Assembly: GCA_016110215.1 (NCBI GenBank)
Contig: JADWQD010000006.1
Coordinates: 62,001-126,000 of the forward strand
From: Capronia americana
Lineage: Eukaryota; Ascomycota; Eurotiomycetes; Chaetothyriales; Herpotrichiellaceae
Direction: 5' to 3'
DNA: 64,000 nucleotides
The notes under the pieces are model-generated. The model made no database searches. It saw only the letters and a program-made list of their open reading frames with translations, and was not told where the DNA came from. Of the stretch, positions 33,694 through 44,437 are shown piece after piece (the stretch's first letter is position 1; every line of letters begins with the position of its first letter). The position numbers were made by a program, and so were the translations under genes.

Positions 33694-34543
33694 TTTGTTC
33701 GGTGAAGCAACCGCTGTTGGTTTTTCCTGTGATAATGCGACGGCCCTGTCGCATTGGCAAAGCTGTAGGGGTCTTTGAATGCGGCATGCAAAGTGTAGTC
33801 GACAGTCAATAGGTCATAGCAGGAGACAGCGACTCATCGATAGCGGAGCAAGGAGAATTGCTTTTTTCCAAGCCCACAATGGATACATTTCTGTATCGAG
33901 GAAGCTTTGGCTCTGGCTATTCTCTGTCAACTCACATCCTGTTCATGCCACAATCTCGAACCATCTTTCGAGTACAAAAGCTGTATATCGCCTGTAGCCT
34001 GGATTTTGCGTCCTCTAGAGAGCCTGTAATTAAGGATCAGACCGGTGAGTGGCACGGTCGATAACATTCAAAACTCGCAGTTGCCGATAATCTACCGGCA
34101 ATGCCAAGAGCTCCACCACTTCCCTTCTTCAAGAAACTGCTTGCTACTAGTATGTCTAATAGCCTTAATATCTGAACTCCTTTCCATGGGCTCATCCTTA
34201 TCCCTATCACACGTACGGTGCACGTGATATTTATTCGAACATGTCGTACTCGACAAAGCCCCTTCAGCTCGTGCTTTGTCCAATGCCTTGTCTTCCAAGA
34301 AATTTCAGTCTGCCTTTATCTGCTGCAAGCTTCAAATAGAATATCCAAATCCATGCACGGACTCGATTGTTATGAGTCGCCTGCGCGATTGGTGGTGATC
34401 GTTCTTTGGGAATAAGATGGAATCTCCCATGTCCAATCCCGCTCCTCACCAATTCTCAACCTCGATAGTAGCCCCTAAACCAGAAATCTCGAATTCGGCA
34501 CACATCATAAGCTAACACCCAAAACAAATTCACAGCCACGCTA
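33694..34543. other. Intergenic region
   Basis: No gene is supported. Short frames lack features, and the last ~100 bp form the leader of the kinase-like gene. Confidence 0.5.
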
Positions 34544-36100
34544 ATGACACAGGAAAAGTTTGCAATTTATTTCCCGGAGCTCAGCAAAGAACGCACTGGG
34601 CAAACCGCCTACCTGTGGGTAAAGAGGCTGGGGGCTGGAATTGAAGGAAGCGTCGACTTGGTCCTGTCGGTAGCAGATGGGCAGCTTTACGCCAGGAAAA
34701 AAACTCTTCCAACGAAGCCTGCTAGCACCGACTATCACAACAGAGAAGTGTTCTTCCATCGCCAGCATCATGGAATCCCGAAGCTAATATCATATACAGA
34801 CTGTAAAGTCCTAAGAGACTGGCATAGGCAAGCTGAGGAAATTAGGGCGACCGTGATGATATCCCAATACTGCAATGGCGGCACCCTGGCCAGTTTCAGT
34901 AATTGCTCTGCTCTGGGGCCTTATTCTCGGCGACATTTGCCAGAATCGGTTCTCTGGCGGCTATTTGCCAGGCACCTGGAAACTGTGACCTTCCTACACA
35001 ACTGCACACCTTCGCTGGGGCGCATGGACAGCCATATGAACAACATATGGCTACACTTCCCGGACGAGTCGTCAAAATTGCCGGAGTTCTTCTGTGGTGA
35101 TCTGGGCCAGCTCGAGATTATCGATTCTGATATCTGGCAACCGACTCCCGAGAACCCTCGTTTTTTGAAAGCTCTTCATCTTCTACGAAAGGTGCCCAAG
35201 TATTCGTATTATGTCCGATGTCTTGCTGACGATCTTAATCATGTGCGAATAAATGTTGATGTCGTATCCAATTCCGAGCAAAGGTCGCCGGAGTTCCACT
35301 ATTGCCAATGGCTGCTCTCGACTATCGTCCATAATATGTGGAATTTTTGTGATTGGGTAGACGACGGAAGTGAGGAGTGCGATCCTGTCTCCGGTCTGGT
35401 CCAATTGGCAGGTAAGGATCACAGGTGGTACAATAAGCTTGAGGATCTTCGAAAGATTGTCACGGAATATGCGGCGAGGGGCGAGGAAGCAGGAGACAAT
35501 CTGAGCTGGGCCCGGAGCACTCCAAATAAGCCCAGGCTGTGGGTTGATCGCAGTATGCTCCTCTCTGACTGCAAGGCGTGCGACGTGCCAGGGCCTTTCA
35601 TGATCGTGAAGGTCGACCCAGAAACCCTAGCCATCTCAGACATGGATAACGGAGAATTTGGTGCCAACAATCCTCAGAAACTGAGCGGGTTTGGGAATAC
35701 CTACTACGTCGGAGGTTGGTCCCGTGAAGAGCTTGTACGGGACACCCTCGCGGACCAGGAGATATATCGCCCGGAACACGACGAAGACGATACTGACAAC
35801 AGCGACGATGAGAAGGGCATTGAAGACGATGATTGGGATGAGAACCCTCCAACCTCCAACGTTAGCGACCTCCTTTCACGTGTCCCCACGCTGAAGCGCC
35901 GCCGTGGGTGTCTTGTGGCTGATTTTGGTGGCTCTTGGAAACATAGGAATGTCGACGTGAGGCAAGTAAAGAACGGAGTTCTGGTCATCATGCTTGGGCG
36001 CGAAGACTTTGTTGTAAGAGACTGGAAAGATGGTCGTCGAAAGAGAATCACCCTTCAGGATACTACCAAGGCGGAAGAAATTCGAGGAAAGCCGGTGTGA
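34544..36100 (+). CDS. Diverged protein-kinase-like protein
   Basis: Intronless, 518 residues. The N-terminal ~290 residues follow the kinase order with altered motifs: Gly loop LGAGIEGSV (29-37), YARKK in the VAIK place (Lys52 or 53), hinge-like ISQYCNGGTL, catalytic-loop-like GRMDSHMNN (Asp162 and Asn167 kept, His-Arg of HRD changed) and DLG (186-188) for DFG. Key acidic residues are present, so activity is possible. After about 390 there is a highly acidic stretch (HDEDDTDNSDDEKG), then a basic C-terminal region. Such orphan kinase-like proteins are expanded in Pezizomycotina. No substrate or pathway is indicated. Confidence 0.75.
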   Translation: MTQEKFAIYFPELSKERTGQTAYLWVKRLGAGIEGSVDLVLSVADGQLYARKKTLPTKPASTDYHNREVFFHRQHHGIPKLISYTDCKVLRDWHRQAEEIRATVMISQYCNGGTLASFSNCSALGPYSRRHLPESVLWRLFARHLETVTFLHNCTPSLGRMDSHMNNIWLHFPDESSKLPEFFCGDLGQLEIIDSDIWQPTPENPRFLKALHLLRKVPKYSYYVRCLADDLNHVRINVDVVSNSEQRSPEFHYCQWLLSTIVHNMWNFCDWVDDGSEECDPVSGLVQLAGKDHRWYNKLEDLRKIVTEYAARGEEAGDNLSWARSTPNKPRLWVDRSMLLSDCKACDVPGPFMIVKVDPETLAISDMDNGEFGANNPQKLSGFGNTYYVGGWSREELVRDTLADQEIYRPEHDEDDTDNSDDEKGIEDDDWDENPPTSNVSDLLSRVPTLKRRRGCLVADFGGSWKHRNVDVRQVKNGVLVIMLGREDFVVRDWKDGRRKRITLQDTTKAEEIRGKPV

Positions 36101-37235
36101 CCGAAAGGGCCGGCTGCATAGGATTGCTTGTGACTGCGTGGGTGAGGTTTTGGATTGTAATTGAACGATACTAGGTAGTTGCCCCTTTTGGCCAGTAATG
36201 AGTCTACAGGCTTCTTAATTTGTCCTTAACTGCCTAGAGTTTATCTCACTTGAAGAGACGACTTCACAATCGAATTTACTAGTTCTCCATTGACCGCCCC
36301 TGGTCGCTGATCAAGACGGCGGTCTTCCCAACCATCGTGAATACTCGCTACGTGGGCTGTGAACCAAGGCGTCCCTCGTCTCTCCCTCAATGCTATCTGT
36401 TGTCGCACACATGGCGTGTATTGCAGTCGGGGTTGTCCTCGCTCCTAACTTCAGCCTTGTTGTATGAACCAAGAAAGCGCCCTTAACGTCAACATCAACC
36501 GGAACCATCAAGAACCGAGCCGGCGTTAGGGAAGCAGTTGTTCGGGTCCGATCGGTGCTCGAGTCGATTCGCTCGGGGAGCACGACCCAGCTCCAGGGGT
36601 CTTTTGTCTAGCGCGTCATCCCCGGGAGTCTTAACGAGAGTCCCGGCAATCAAGCTGCGGCGACTAGCTAGGGTTGGCTGAGTTAGGCTAGCAATCGCAC
36701 GTGCCTCGAAAATCGATAGGAAGTCGAGATAATTCCCTCAACGCAATCCCGAAATCCTGTGCTCCGCCATAAGCTTTGCCTGTAGCGAGGGCTCCATTCT
36801 CCTCCGGCCTTCTTTTATGGTTGGTGAGGACGAGCTCCTGAACCTCCTACCCGTTCCTGCAAGTTGTCGCAACTAGCTGGATTTGTCTCTGTTCCACCTG
36901 ACTCAATCTGGGGCCAGGCTGTTCATTCGTCACCACTCCACTGCTACCAAAGTGCTCCGCCAGGCACGAACGTATGCGAGTACGAATTGAAGCCTGCCTG
37001 AATATTTCTACCAATATTACCAACACCTGCCTTCCCTCTTTATCATCCACGACAGACACGCGACCATCACTAGACACTCCACTCCGAGTGTCCCTTCATC
37101 CCTCCTTCATCATTCCACATTTTCGAACTGCGCGTTCATTGACGGCTTCCGAGTCGTCAAATGAACCTGCCTTATTCGCCTCTAATTCATTTCCGGCCAC
37201 TGCTCTTCGATAGGAAGGGTCTTTTCAAGCTCTAA
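36101..37235. other. Intergenic region upstream of the PPR gene
   Basis: A minus frame at 36311-36583 (about 90 codons) has mixed composition and no known motif. The rest reads as promoter and leader. Confidence 0.45.
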
Positions 37236-40200
37236 ATGCCTTTCAAGCCTTTCGCACATCTCGCTCGTGTCAGTGTTGCAAAGGGAATCGCTCATACCTA
37301 CGCTCCATCCGTCGTTGCTGCTGGCCAGTCTCTCGGACAATTCCAAACCTACCCTCTCACCAAATTCGCAAAGACCGCCCAACTACAAAATGCCTTCTCA
37401 GGTCCATCTGGCTCGGGCGCGGGCGCAAAGGCCGGATACACAACACAGGCAGGCAGTGGCGATGCCGGTCTAGCCCAGTACTATGCAGCGTGGCAACATG
37501 CGCAACAGACAGGCGACGATTCGGATTGGAAGCAGCATGAGTTCGCGAGAAGGATAGGATGGAAAAACCAAGAGAAGGTCGTACCTCCTGGAAGACATCA
37601 GAGAGTCGAGTCTCTTCGTGCCGTCGACCTTCTCCGGCCCTCTACTCGCGCGTCTGCCTCGCGTGTCAACAGCGAACGTGCTACACCCACAGTCCCAGAA
37701 GCCGAAGAAGCCTTGGCCGAAGCAGAAGCACTTGCTAAGGTCGACCAAGAGATCGCGAACGAGATTGCTTCGCATCAAATTCAGAAGAATACTGCCCCAC
37801 ATGAAGAAGTCGGGAGTCCCGTTGCAAGCACACGGGTACCGACACCCAGTGCTGAGCAGACGCATCCGAGCGACGCCGAATCCTCGGCCTCTCCTGAGCA
37901 GAGCACTCCACCTACCGATATCATCTCAATTGCATCAGAGCAGTCTGTCATTTCTGAGCAGATCGTTGAGCTCGGCCGTCAACATCGATATGCGGAGATC
38001 CCTGCCCTATTCGAAGCAATCATCAAGGATGGCCATGTACCCACGATTGAAGCCTACAATCATATCCTGGTTTCCGCCATCAATCTGAGCAATGGCTATC
38101 AACCTTGGCCCCGTGCTCTCGAAGTCTACGGGGACATGACGAAACGTGCCGTGGAACTCAATGCCACCTCCTACATGATCCTGCTCCGATTCTTGGCAGC
38201 TCGGAGCCTTGAGGCCTATCAAGTCCAGAAGAACCTTGGTGAGCGAGCTGCTCGTTATGGCAGCGGAGGCGCTCTGGTCTTCCCATCTGCCACCAGACAG
38301 CAGCAACTGTATGCCGCCGACACGTCAATTGCTTTTGCCACCAAGCTTTACAACATCGCTCGGGCTACACTCGAGGACTTCCATCTTTCTGCGAGTGTCT
38401 ACAACGCGCTTGTCAAGGCCTGTGCTCAGGCAGGTATGGTTGACAATATGAACTCGCTATTGGCCGATATGAATGCCCAGCAAATTCCCCTTGCGCCTCA
38501 GCTGTACACAGTCGTGATCGATGCCCAGGCTGCAGCACAAGACGTTCACGCTGCCCAGGGCTTGTACGAAGAGTACCGCGACCTGGCAATTAGCAGAGCC
38601 GCCAATGATCCCCTTGACATGAAGGTTTATGCTTCCTTGATCAAAGCTTACTACGCCTGTGGCCTTGCTGAGACAGGTCTGCGCTTTTACGAGAAAGTTC
38701 TCTTATCGTTCAAAAACACTGCGAGCGAACAGACGCTCTCAAATGATCTGACGACTACTTTCGTCCTCGATGGCCTTGTCCAGCACCACATTGACAACAA
38801 AGCTTTCTCTGCTGCGATCTCAAGCATTGACGATTTCACCTTGGATGCTGCGATCCGAGATGAGGCGCTTTCGAGGATATCTGTCGCCGCAGCCGACGCT
38901 GACCACGTGGCTCAGGCTGTTCAGTCCTTCAACGCTATCAATGCCGCCAACATCAAGGCCGAGCCTGTTATGGCGCTTGCTGCTATGCACATCCGAAGCG
39001 GTGACATTAGTCAAGCTAAGTCTACCTGGAGCGATGCTCGCTCGTTGCCAATCGTTCCAAGCACCGACTTCGCCACAATGTACACCTTAGCACTAATCAA
39101 ATTCGGCGCTGTGGAAGAAGCCGTTGCTGAAGCTCGCTCTATGTTCATGCGCATTCGAGCCTCAACGGCAACTGATGCTGCTCGTCAACTAGCTATCGCC
39201 GAGATTGACGAGGCAATCGTTCTTTTCGGGGAAGCATTGTCCCATCAACAAGTCGCGGTTTCTCCGGCCACAAGCATTGCGATGTTACGAACCATGATCG
39301 AGAATGGTGGCCTTGTCTCTCCTGTTGCTGAGCATGCCATTGCTAGCCTAGGACCGGATTGCGTTCATCAACTCAACGCTCAGGATATCGCTCTTGCTCT
39401 CCACGTGCAGGCACAAATGCTCATGTCGTCGCATGGCGTTGACATTGCCCACCCTGCCCGATTTGCTCATCTGCTGGAGACCGTACTCAATCGCGGTATA
39501 TTGATGGATCCGTCGACGGTTCACGTGGTGAGCGAAAGCCTGCCAAAAGTGGGTGCAGCTCGACCGGATCTTCTCCAGCGCTGGAGGGATCTTCTGCAAC
39601 CGGCTCCACCGACGCCTGTGACCTTACCTCAATCGCCCTTGTCGCCGCATCCGGTTCCCCTCGATGTGTCGGCTGCTGACACTTACGATCCTTACGCGCA
39701 TACAACAGACTTCCGCGCCTCCAAGGCCATCTCTGAGTTGGTTGAGAGCACTACCGGGCGCATTGAGAATCATCTCAATGACGGCCTCGCCCGGCTGAGA
39801 AATGTCCGTCGAGCGGGCAGAAACCTGCATTACTCTGCGTATGCCAAGCTGATTACTGCCGCTGGCAAGGCCAAACAGCGAAATCTGATTCAGGAAATTT
39901 TGACTATGGCGCATTCAGACGTCCCAATGTCATTGCAGATTCCCTCTGTCCGCCTCGGTTGGGTTTCCATCCTGGACTCCATGATTGCAGCCTGCCTAAC
40001 TGTCGGTGACCGCCAACAAGCAAGCAAATTTCACCAAGACCTGCTGGACATGGGTGCGGCGCCCTCTGCAAATACCTTTGGCATCTACATCACGACCTTG
40101 GAAGGCACCTTCGACGAAGCCACGGAGGCTGTAAGGATCTTCCAGCGTGCCTTGTCCGAAGGCGTTACTCCCAGCGTCTTTCTGTACAACGCCGTTATTG

Positions 40201-41072
40201 GCAAACTCGGCAAAGCTCGACGTATTGATGACTGTCTTCGCTACTTCGGTGATATGGAGGGTCGTGGTATACGTCCCTCTTCTGTCACTTATGGCACACT
40301 AGTGAATGCTCTTTGCCGGACCAGTGAAGAGCGGTTCGCCGTCGACATGTTTGATGAGATGGAGGCCGCACCAAACTATCGTCCTCGTCCCGCTCCTTAC
40401 AACTCTATCATCCAATACTTTCTCAACACTAAGCGCGACCGCAGCAAGGTTCTCCAATACTACGAGCGGATGAAGTCCAAGAACATCAAACCAACTTCCC
40501 ACACATACAAGCTACTCATTGAGTCTTATGCTTCCTTGGAGCCGGTCAACCTGGCTGCTGCCGAGTCACTCCTCTCCGAAATGAAGCAGAACGGCATCCA
40601 ACCTGAGGCAGTACACTATGGGTCGTTGATCCATGCGAAGGGCTGTGTCATGCACGACATGCCCGCTGCGAGAGCTGTCTTCGACTCCGTCTTGAAGGAT
40701 AGCAATATCCGTGCGACAGACACGCTCTACCAGAACTTGTTTGAAGCAATGGTGGCCAACCATGAAGTTGAAAAGACACCTGAGGTTGTGGCCGATATGA
40801 AGCGACGCGGCGTCTCAATGACTCCCTACATCGCCAATACTCTGATTCATGGTTGGGCGGGTGTCGGTCAAATCGAGAAGGCCAAAGCGATTTATGACGG
40901 ACTTGGCATGGAGAAGCGCGAACCGAGCACATACGAAGCGATGACGCGAGCGTTCCTCTCTGTAGAGGATCGTGCCAGTGCCAATGGCGTTGTTCAAGAG
41001 ATGCTGAGAAAGGGCTACCCGGCAGCGGTTGCCGACAAGGTCCTCGCCCTGGTGGGTGGTATCATGGCCTAA
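37236..41072 (+). CDS. Large mitochondrial-type pentatricopeptide repeat protein
   Basis: A single exon of 3.8 kb, 1278 residues. The N-terminus (MPFKPFAHLARVSVAKGIAH) is basic and lacks acidic residues, which suits a mitochondrial presequence. Residues about 245-480 and 930-1270 carry repeated 35-residue helix pairs with PPR wording: PSVFLYNAVIGKLGKARRID, RPSSVTYGTLVNALCRTSEE, KPTSHTYKLLIESYA and QPEAVHYGSLIH. PPR proteins bind organellar RNA and act in mitochondrial transcript stability or translation. Size and layout recall fungal Cya5-type translation factors, but that identity is not established. A polar linker near 130-240 is probably disordered. Confidence 0.88.
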   Translation: MPFKPFAHLARVSVAKGIAHTYAPSVVAAGQSLGQFQTYPLTKFAKTAQLQNAFSGPSGSGAGAKAGYTTQAGSGDAGLAQYYAAWQHAQQTGDDSDWKQHEFARRIGWKNQEKVVPPGRHQRVESLRAVDLLRPSTRASASRVNSERATPTVPEAEEALAEAEALAKVDQEIANEIASHQIQKNTAPHEEVGSPVASTRVPTPSAEQTHPSDAESSASPEQSTPPTDIISIASEQSVISEQIVELGRQHRYAEIPALFEAIIKDGHVPTIEAYNHILVSAINLSNGYQPWPRALEVYGDMTKRAVELNATSYMILLRFLAARSLEAYQVQKNLGERAARYGSGGALVFPSATRQQQLYAADTSIAFATKLYNIARATLEDFHLSASVYNALVKACAQAGMVDNMNSLLADMNAQQIPLAPQLYTVVIDAQAAAQDVHAAQGLYEEYRDLAISRAANDPLDMKVYASLIKAYYACGLAETGLRFYEKVLLSFKNTASEQTLSNDLTTTFVLDGLVQHHIDNKAFSAAISSIDDFTLDAAIRDEALSRISVAAADADHVAQAVQSFNAINAANIKAEPVMALAAMHIRSGDISQAKSTWSDARSLPIVPSTDFATMYTLALIKFGAVEEAVAEARSMFMRIRASTATDAARQLAIAEIDEAIVLFGEALSHQQVAVSPATSIAMLRTMIENGGLVSPVAEHAIASLGPDCVHQLNAQDIALALHVQAQMLMSSHGVDIAHPARFAHLLETVLNRGILMDPSTVHVVSESLPKVGAARPDLLQRWRDLLQPAPPTPVTLPQSPLSPHPVPLDVSAADTYDPYAHTTDFRASKAISELVESTTGRIENHLNDGLARLRNVRRAGRNLHYSAYAKLITAAGKAKQRNLIQEILTMAHSDVPMSLQIPSVRLGWVSILDSMIAACLTVGDRQQASKFHQDLLDMGAAPSANTFGIYITTLEGTFDEATEAVRIFQRALSEGVTPSVFLYNAVIGKLGKARRIDDCLRYFGDMEGRGIRPSSVTYGTLVNALCRTSEERFAVDMFDEMEAAPNYRPRPAPYNSIIQYFLNTKRDRSKVLQYYERMKSKNIKPTSHTYKLLIESYASLEPVNLAAAESLLSEMKQNGIQPEAVHYGSLIHAKGCVMHDMPAARAVFDSVLKDSNIRATDTLYQNLFEAMVANHEVEKTPEVVADMKRRGVSMTPYIANTLIHGWAGVGQIEKAKAIYDGLGMEKREPSTYEAMTRAFLSVEDRASANGVVQEMLRKGYPAAVADKVLALVGGIMA

Positions 41073-41613
41073 AACTTCACACAAAAAGTTTGAATCGAGA
41101 GTGGCGCAAATTCGCTTGCCTCGTATTCACCTTCTCCTATGTTTAATGACGATACCCAAGAACACACGGACCACGACACAATGGTGGTCCAATGACCTCG
41201 GCGGCGTTTTCGAGCTTTGAGCTGTCTTTTCAGCGACAGCTTTGTACATGGCGGATGGCGCAAATGGATTCGGGCTCAGAAGGGTGGCCTTCAATTGTGT
41301 CCAGCGGCGGTGCTGGGAGGAGCGAATTTGGCTGTTCGCTCGATTGGGAATGTAAAAAGGGGTTTCCGGCCATGTACAACAGAACACACAAGTGTAATCT
41401 CTACTCAACTTTTCGATAGATCTAGACAAGTGAGGTTTGGTCTAGATCTCAGACGTTAGGTCCTCCTGATGGGAGTTGACATATTCTACCGGCAAGAGCT
41501 GGTATGAGGAGGAGCTGATGGACAATCCAACTTCTCAAGTGAAACGTCTTATCTCGAGTCTTGTCCACTGGTTTCAATTACGTGAAATCTACGTATCGTG
41601 GGTCGTCCGCTGG
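41073..41613. other. Convergent 3' intergenic region (PPR/PDX3)
   Basis: It contains 3' UTRs and a perfect 10-bp inverted repeat (listed separately). Short frames only. Confidence 0.5.
41418..41449. terminator. Perfect 10-bp hairpin between convergent genes
   Basis: AGATCTAGAC (41418-41427) and its exact reverse complement (41440-41449) flank a 12-base loop. It lies about 345 bp after the PPR stop and 165 bp after the PDX3 stop on the other strand. It may mark or aid 3'-end formation, but eukaryotic genes do not need such hairpins, so the role is uncertain. Confidence 0.3.
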
Positions 41614-42611
41614 TTAGGGACTCAGCCTCTCAATTTTCCACTTGGGTTCAGCGCCTTCCGCAATGTCTCCTTCTATCCTGGTGTACAGGAAACGATCATG
41701 CAACCTGCTCTCTCGGCCTTGCCAAAACTCAATGGTCTCGGGTATAATTCTTAAACCACCCCAGAATGGTGGCACAGGGATATGATCCTGCCCCTGAAAC
41801 CGTGCTTCCACATCCCTAACACGAGCCTCAAGAGCCGCTCTACCATCATCCTCTTCTTCTTCACCGCCATTTTGAGCTCCCTCTATCCTCTTCGCCGGCT
41901 CCAGCACGCTAGACTGCTGACTAGCCCATGCCCCAATTCGGCTCCCTCTCGCCCTCGTATCAAAGTAAACCTGGCTCTCCTCATGACTCAACCTTTCGAT
42001 CAAGCCCTCCACACGAACCTGCCGCTCCGTGACCTTCCACCAAAAGCAAAGACTGGCATACTTGTTGCTTGCAAGGTCCTTTGATTTTCGAGATGTGCCG
42101 AAGTTAGAGTAGATGACGTATCCCCTGGTGTCGAGCTCCTTGAGGTACACAATGCGAGAGGAGACACGGCCCGAGGGTAAGCTTGCAGTGCTGAGGGTTA
42201 CGGTTTCGGGGACGGTATGTGCGAGCGACGGCTCAGTGAACCATTTGTGGAATTGCACGAAGGGGTCGGCGTGCAGCTGAGAGCGGGTGAGTTTGGAGTG
42301 TGTGAACTGAGCGGCCTGGGAGGGCTTTGGTTCTTCACTGGGGTCGGAAGGCGGCGCGCCAGGTGCGACTGGAGACATGCGAGTTAGACGGGAGCTCCTC
42401 TCTCGACATGGCCTTTGGGTGACCACCACGACTAGCCCAAGCAAACTTCCACCAGTCTCCCCAATGGTTGCACATTTTGGCCCTTGATTGTACAATTGCA
42501 CTTACATATCAGCTTGCCAGTCGGGGGCTTCGAGCCGCTACTAGACATGGCTTGATGCAGCATTGAAGAACGTCGAGCAAAGGAGCGGAATCTTGAAGAC
42601 GATGCGAGCAT
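41614..42611 (-). CDS. PDX3: Pyridoxamine/pyridoxine 5'-phosphate oxidase
   Basis: Minus strand. The main exon is 42368-41614 and the first exon ends at 42506, joined over a 137-nt intron (GTAAGTGC, CTAAC branch, TCTCCAG). The splice gives KLIFAP, an N-terminal motif I associate with fungal PNPOx. In-frame ATGs at 42611, 42563 and 42548 give 286, 270 or 265 residues. The FMN-binding and dimer core shows LSTASLPSGRVSSRIVYLKE, NFGTSRKSKDLASN, FWWKVTERQVRVEG and FWQGRESRLHDRF, ending in the family terminus WKIERLSP. The enzyme oxidises PNP and PMP to pyridoxal phosphate. An acidic insert (GGEEEEDDGR) sits before the last strand. The longest form begins with a basic, Ser/Arg-rich stretch like a mitochondrial presequence. 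Confidence 0.93.
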
Positions 42612-43243
42612 ATGGCAGACGTCCTTCTTATATGGAACAACCTGCTTCGACTTTCTTCTTGCCGTTGTTTCCCGAATGCAACGATCGAGGCTCTTTCTAT
42701 TGCTCCTTTGGCGAACAGTCTCGTGATGGCTGCAACAGTGAATCACCCTCGTCACCGAAATCGTCATTCGCACTGTCATTTGAACACATCTATGCCAAGC
42801 CGCTACAGCCACCTCGCCATGTTAGTCAGCGAGCACGTGCACTTGGCCCCCTCCTTCTTCCCCGCCATGGGTTCGCACTGACCTCACCAACAAGTGACAA
42901 GCAAGCAACAAGGCATCAAATCAACGCCTTGTTTCAGCTGCTCCTTTCAGCCCGATATCCAAAACACACACCGCAGCCTATTCCTTCTCCTGGTCTGACG
43001 TTATCGGCCAGCGAACACAGAGCTTGAGACACTGACCAGCCGAGTGTTTCGAATCCTTCCTGCAGCCCGGACTCCTTTCAGCCCAATTGAACCACGCAAT
43101 CAGCATACGCGCACGCACCGTCCCGCCTGTGACCACCGTGACCTGTTCCACTAGGCGGTCGTATCCCCCCCTGTCACCGTCACGAACTTGCATACCTCCT
43201 GCTATACATATCTCAGCCCGCATTTTTTTCTCTCTTCTTCTAC
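42612..43243. promoter_or_regulatory. Divergent promoter of PDX3 and the calmodulin-like gene
   Basis: 632 bp between divergent starts, pyrimidine-rich towards 43243 on the plus strand. I see no gene. Shared promoter function is inferred from position. Confidence 0.5.
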
Positions 43244-44437
43244 ATGCCGCCCACACTCGAGAAGATCGATACCAATCCTCCGCCCCCGGCCAGCAAATCT
43301 AAGACCACAATGGTAAAAACATACTCCTGCATTCCTACCTCAGCCCCAGTTCCAACCGACTGTCTGTCCGTTCGGCGCACACGTCAAGCTGACCTTGCAT
43401 TCGTGATAGACGCCCACCGCCGCGAAACCGTTGTCCGACGAGGAGACCAAGGCCTTCAAGGACGTCTTTGCCCTCTTTGTGAGTCATGATTTCACTATGG
43501 AGGCATAGTTGCCCAATCTAATGTTTGAACAGGACAAGGATGGAAGCGGTAAGTTCCATCCAGCCTTACCATGCAACACCCGCCCACTAGAGGAATCTCG
43601 GCCTTATGGCGGGGCTATGCGATCAATGTCTAAGTCCTCTACCTGACCGCAAATGGGGACATTCAATCTGCCTCATGTATTGTTGATCCTCTGGTTCCAA
43701 AATTGACAATTGTCACGTGCCAGGCACCATCACGGCTCAAGAACTCGGCGAGATCATGAAGTCTCTTGGCCAGAATCCATCCGACTCGGAGTTGCAGGAC
43801 ATGGTGAGTGGCCTGCCAACTTGGAATAGGCATGTACTCCACTATGGGCGTCTAGAAGCTGACCAATTCACCCTGCGCAGATCAATGAAGTCGACGCCGA
43901 CCACTCCGGCAGCATAGATTTCGATGGTAACATTCCCAGCACTTCTTTCTATTGCCTTCCCCTTTTACCCGACATTCTCCCTGATGAGACAAGAGTGCTG
44001 CTGACACTTGATGTAGAATTCCTCAAGATGATGTCCACAACCGTCAAAGCTCAGGATTTCGCACATGAAACCCGCGCCGCGTTCAACGTCTTCGACAAGG
44101 ACGGCTCCGGTACAATCTCCGCAGATGAACTGCGCCAGGTGATGAAGTCCCTCGGTGAGAACTTGACCGACGAGGAGATTGATGAGATGATCCGTGAGGC
44201 GGACAAGGATAGGAATGGAACGATAGATTGTAGGTCCCCCACGCCCCTTCGCTGCGCCCTTCGCTGCGTCGCTTAATCTTTCCATTCCGGTATCTCATCA
44301 TCTCATCCTTGGTGTCGCGCTGTCCCTGCGGGCGATTTGTCGGTCGGATCTTGGTTGAATCAAGCTTGTCAAAGGGACCAATTCTGACATGAGCTGCAGA
44401 CGAAGAATTCGTGCAACTCCTGTCACCCAAGCCATAG
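43244..44437 (+). CDS. Calmodulin-like protein with four EF-hands and an N-terminal extension
   Basis: Seven exons: 43244-43312, 43410-43478, 43533-43548 (16 nt), 43724-43803, 43881-43926, 44017-44229 and 44400-44437. All phases fit. 176 residues. Four complete Ca2+ loops: DKDGSGTITAQE (47-58), DADHSGSIDFDE (83-94), DKDGSGTISADE (120-131) and DKDRNGTIDYEE (156-167). The spacing equals calmodulin (LGQNPSDSELQDMINEVDAD). It differs from calmodulin by a Pro-rich 22-residue extension, a changed central helix (STTVKAQDFAHETRA) and the ending LLSPKP instead of MMxxK. The first intron lies directly after an in-frame ATG (Met23), where calmodulin genes often have one, so Met23 may be the ancestral start (154 residues). 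Probably a diverged paralogue and Ca2+ sensor. Targets are unknown. Confidence 0.92.
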
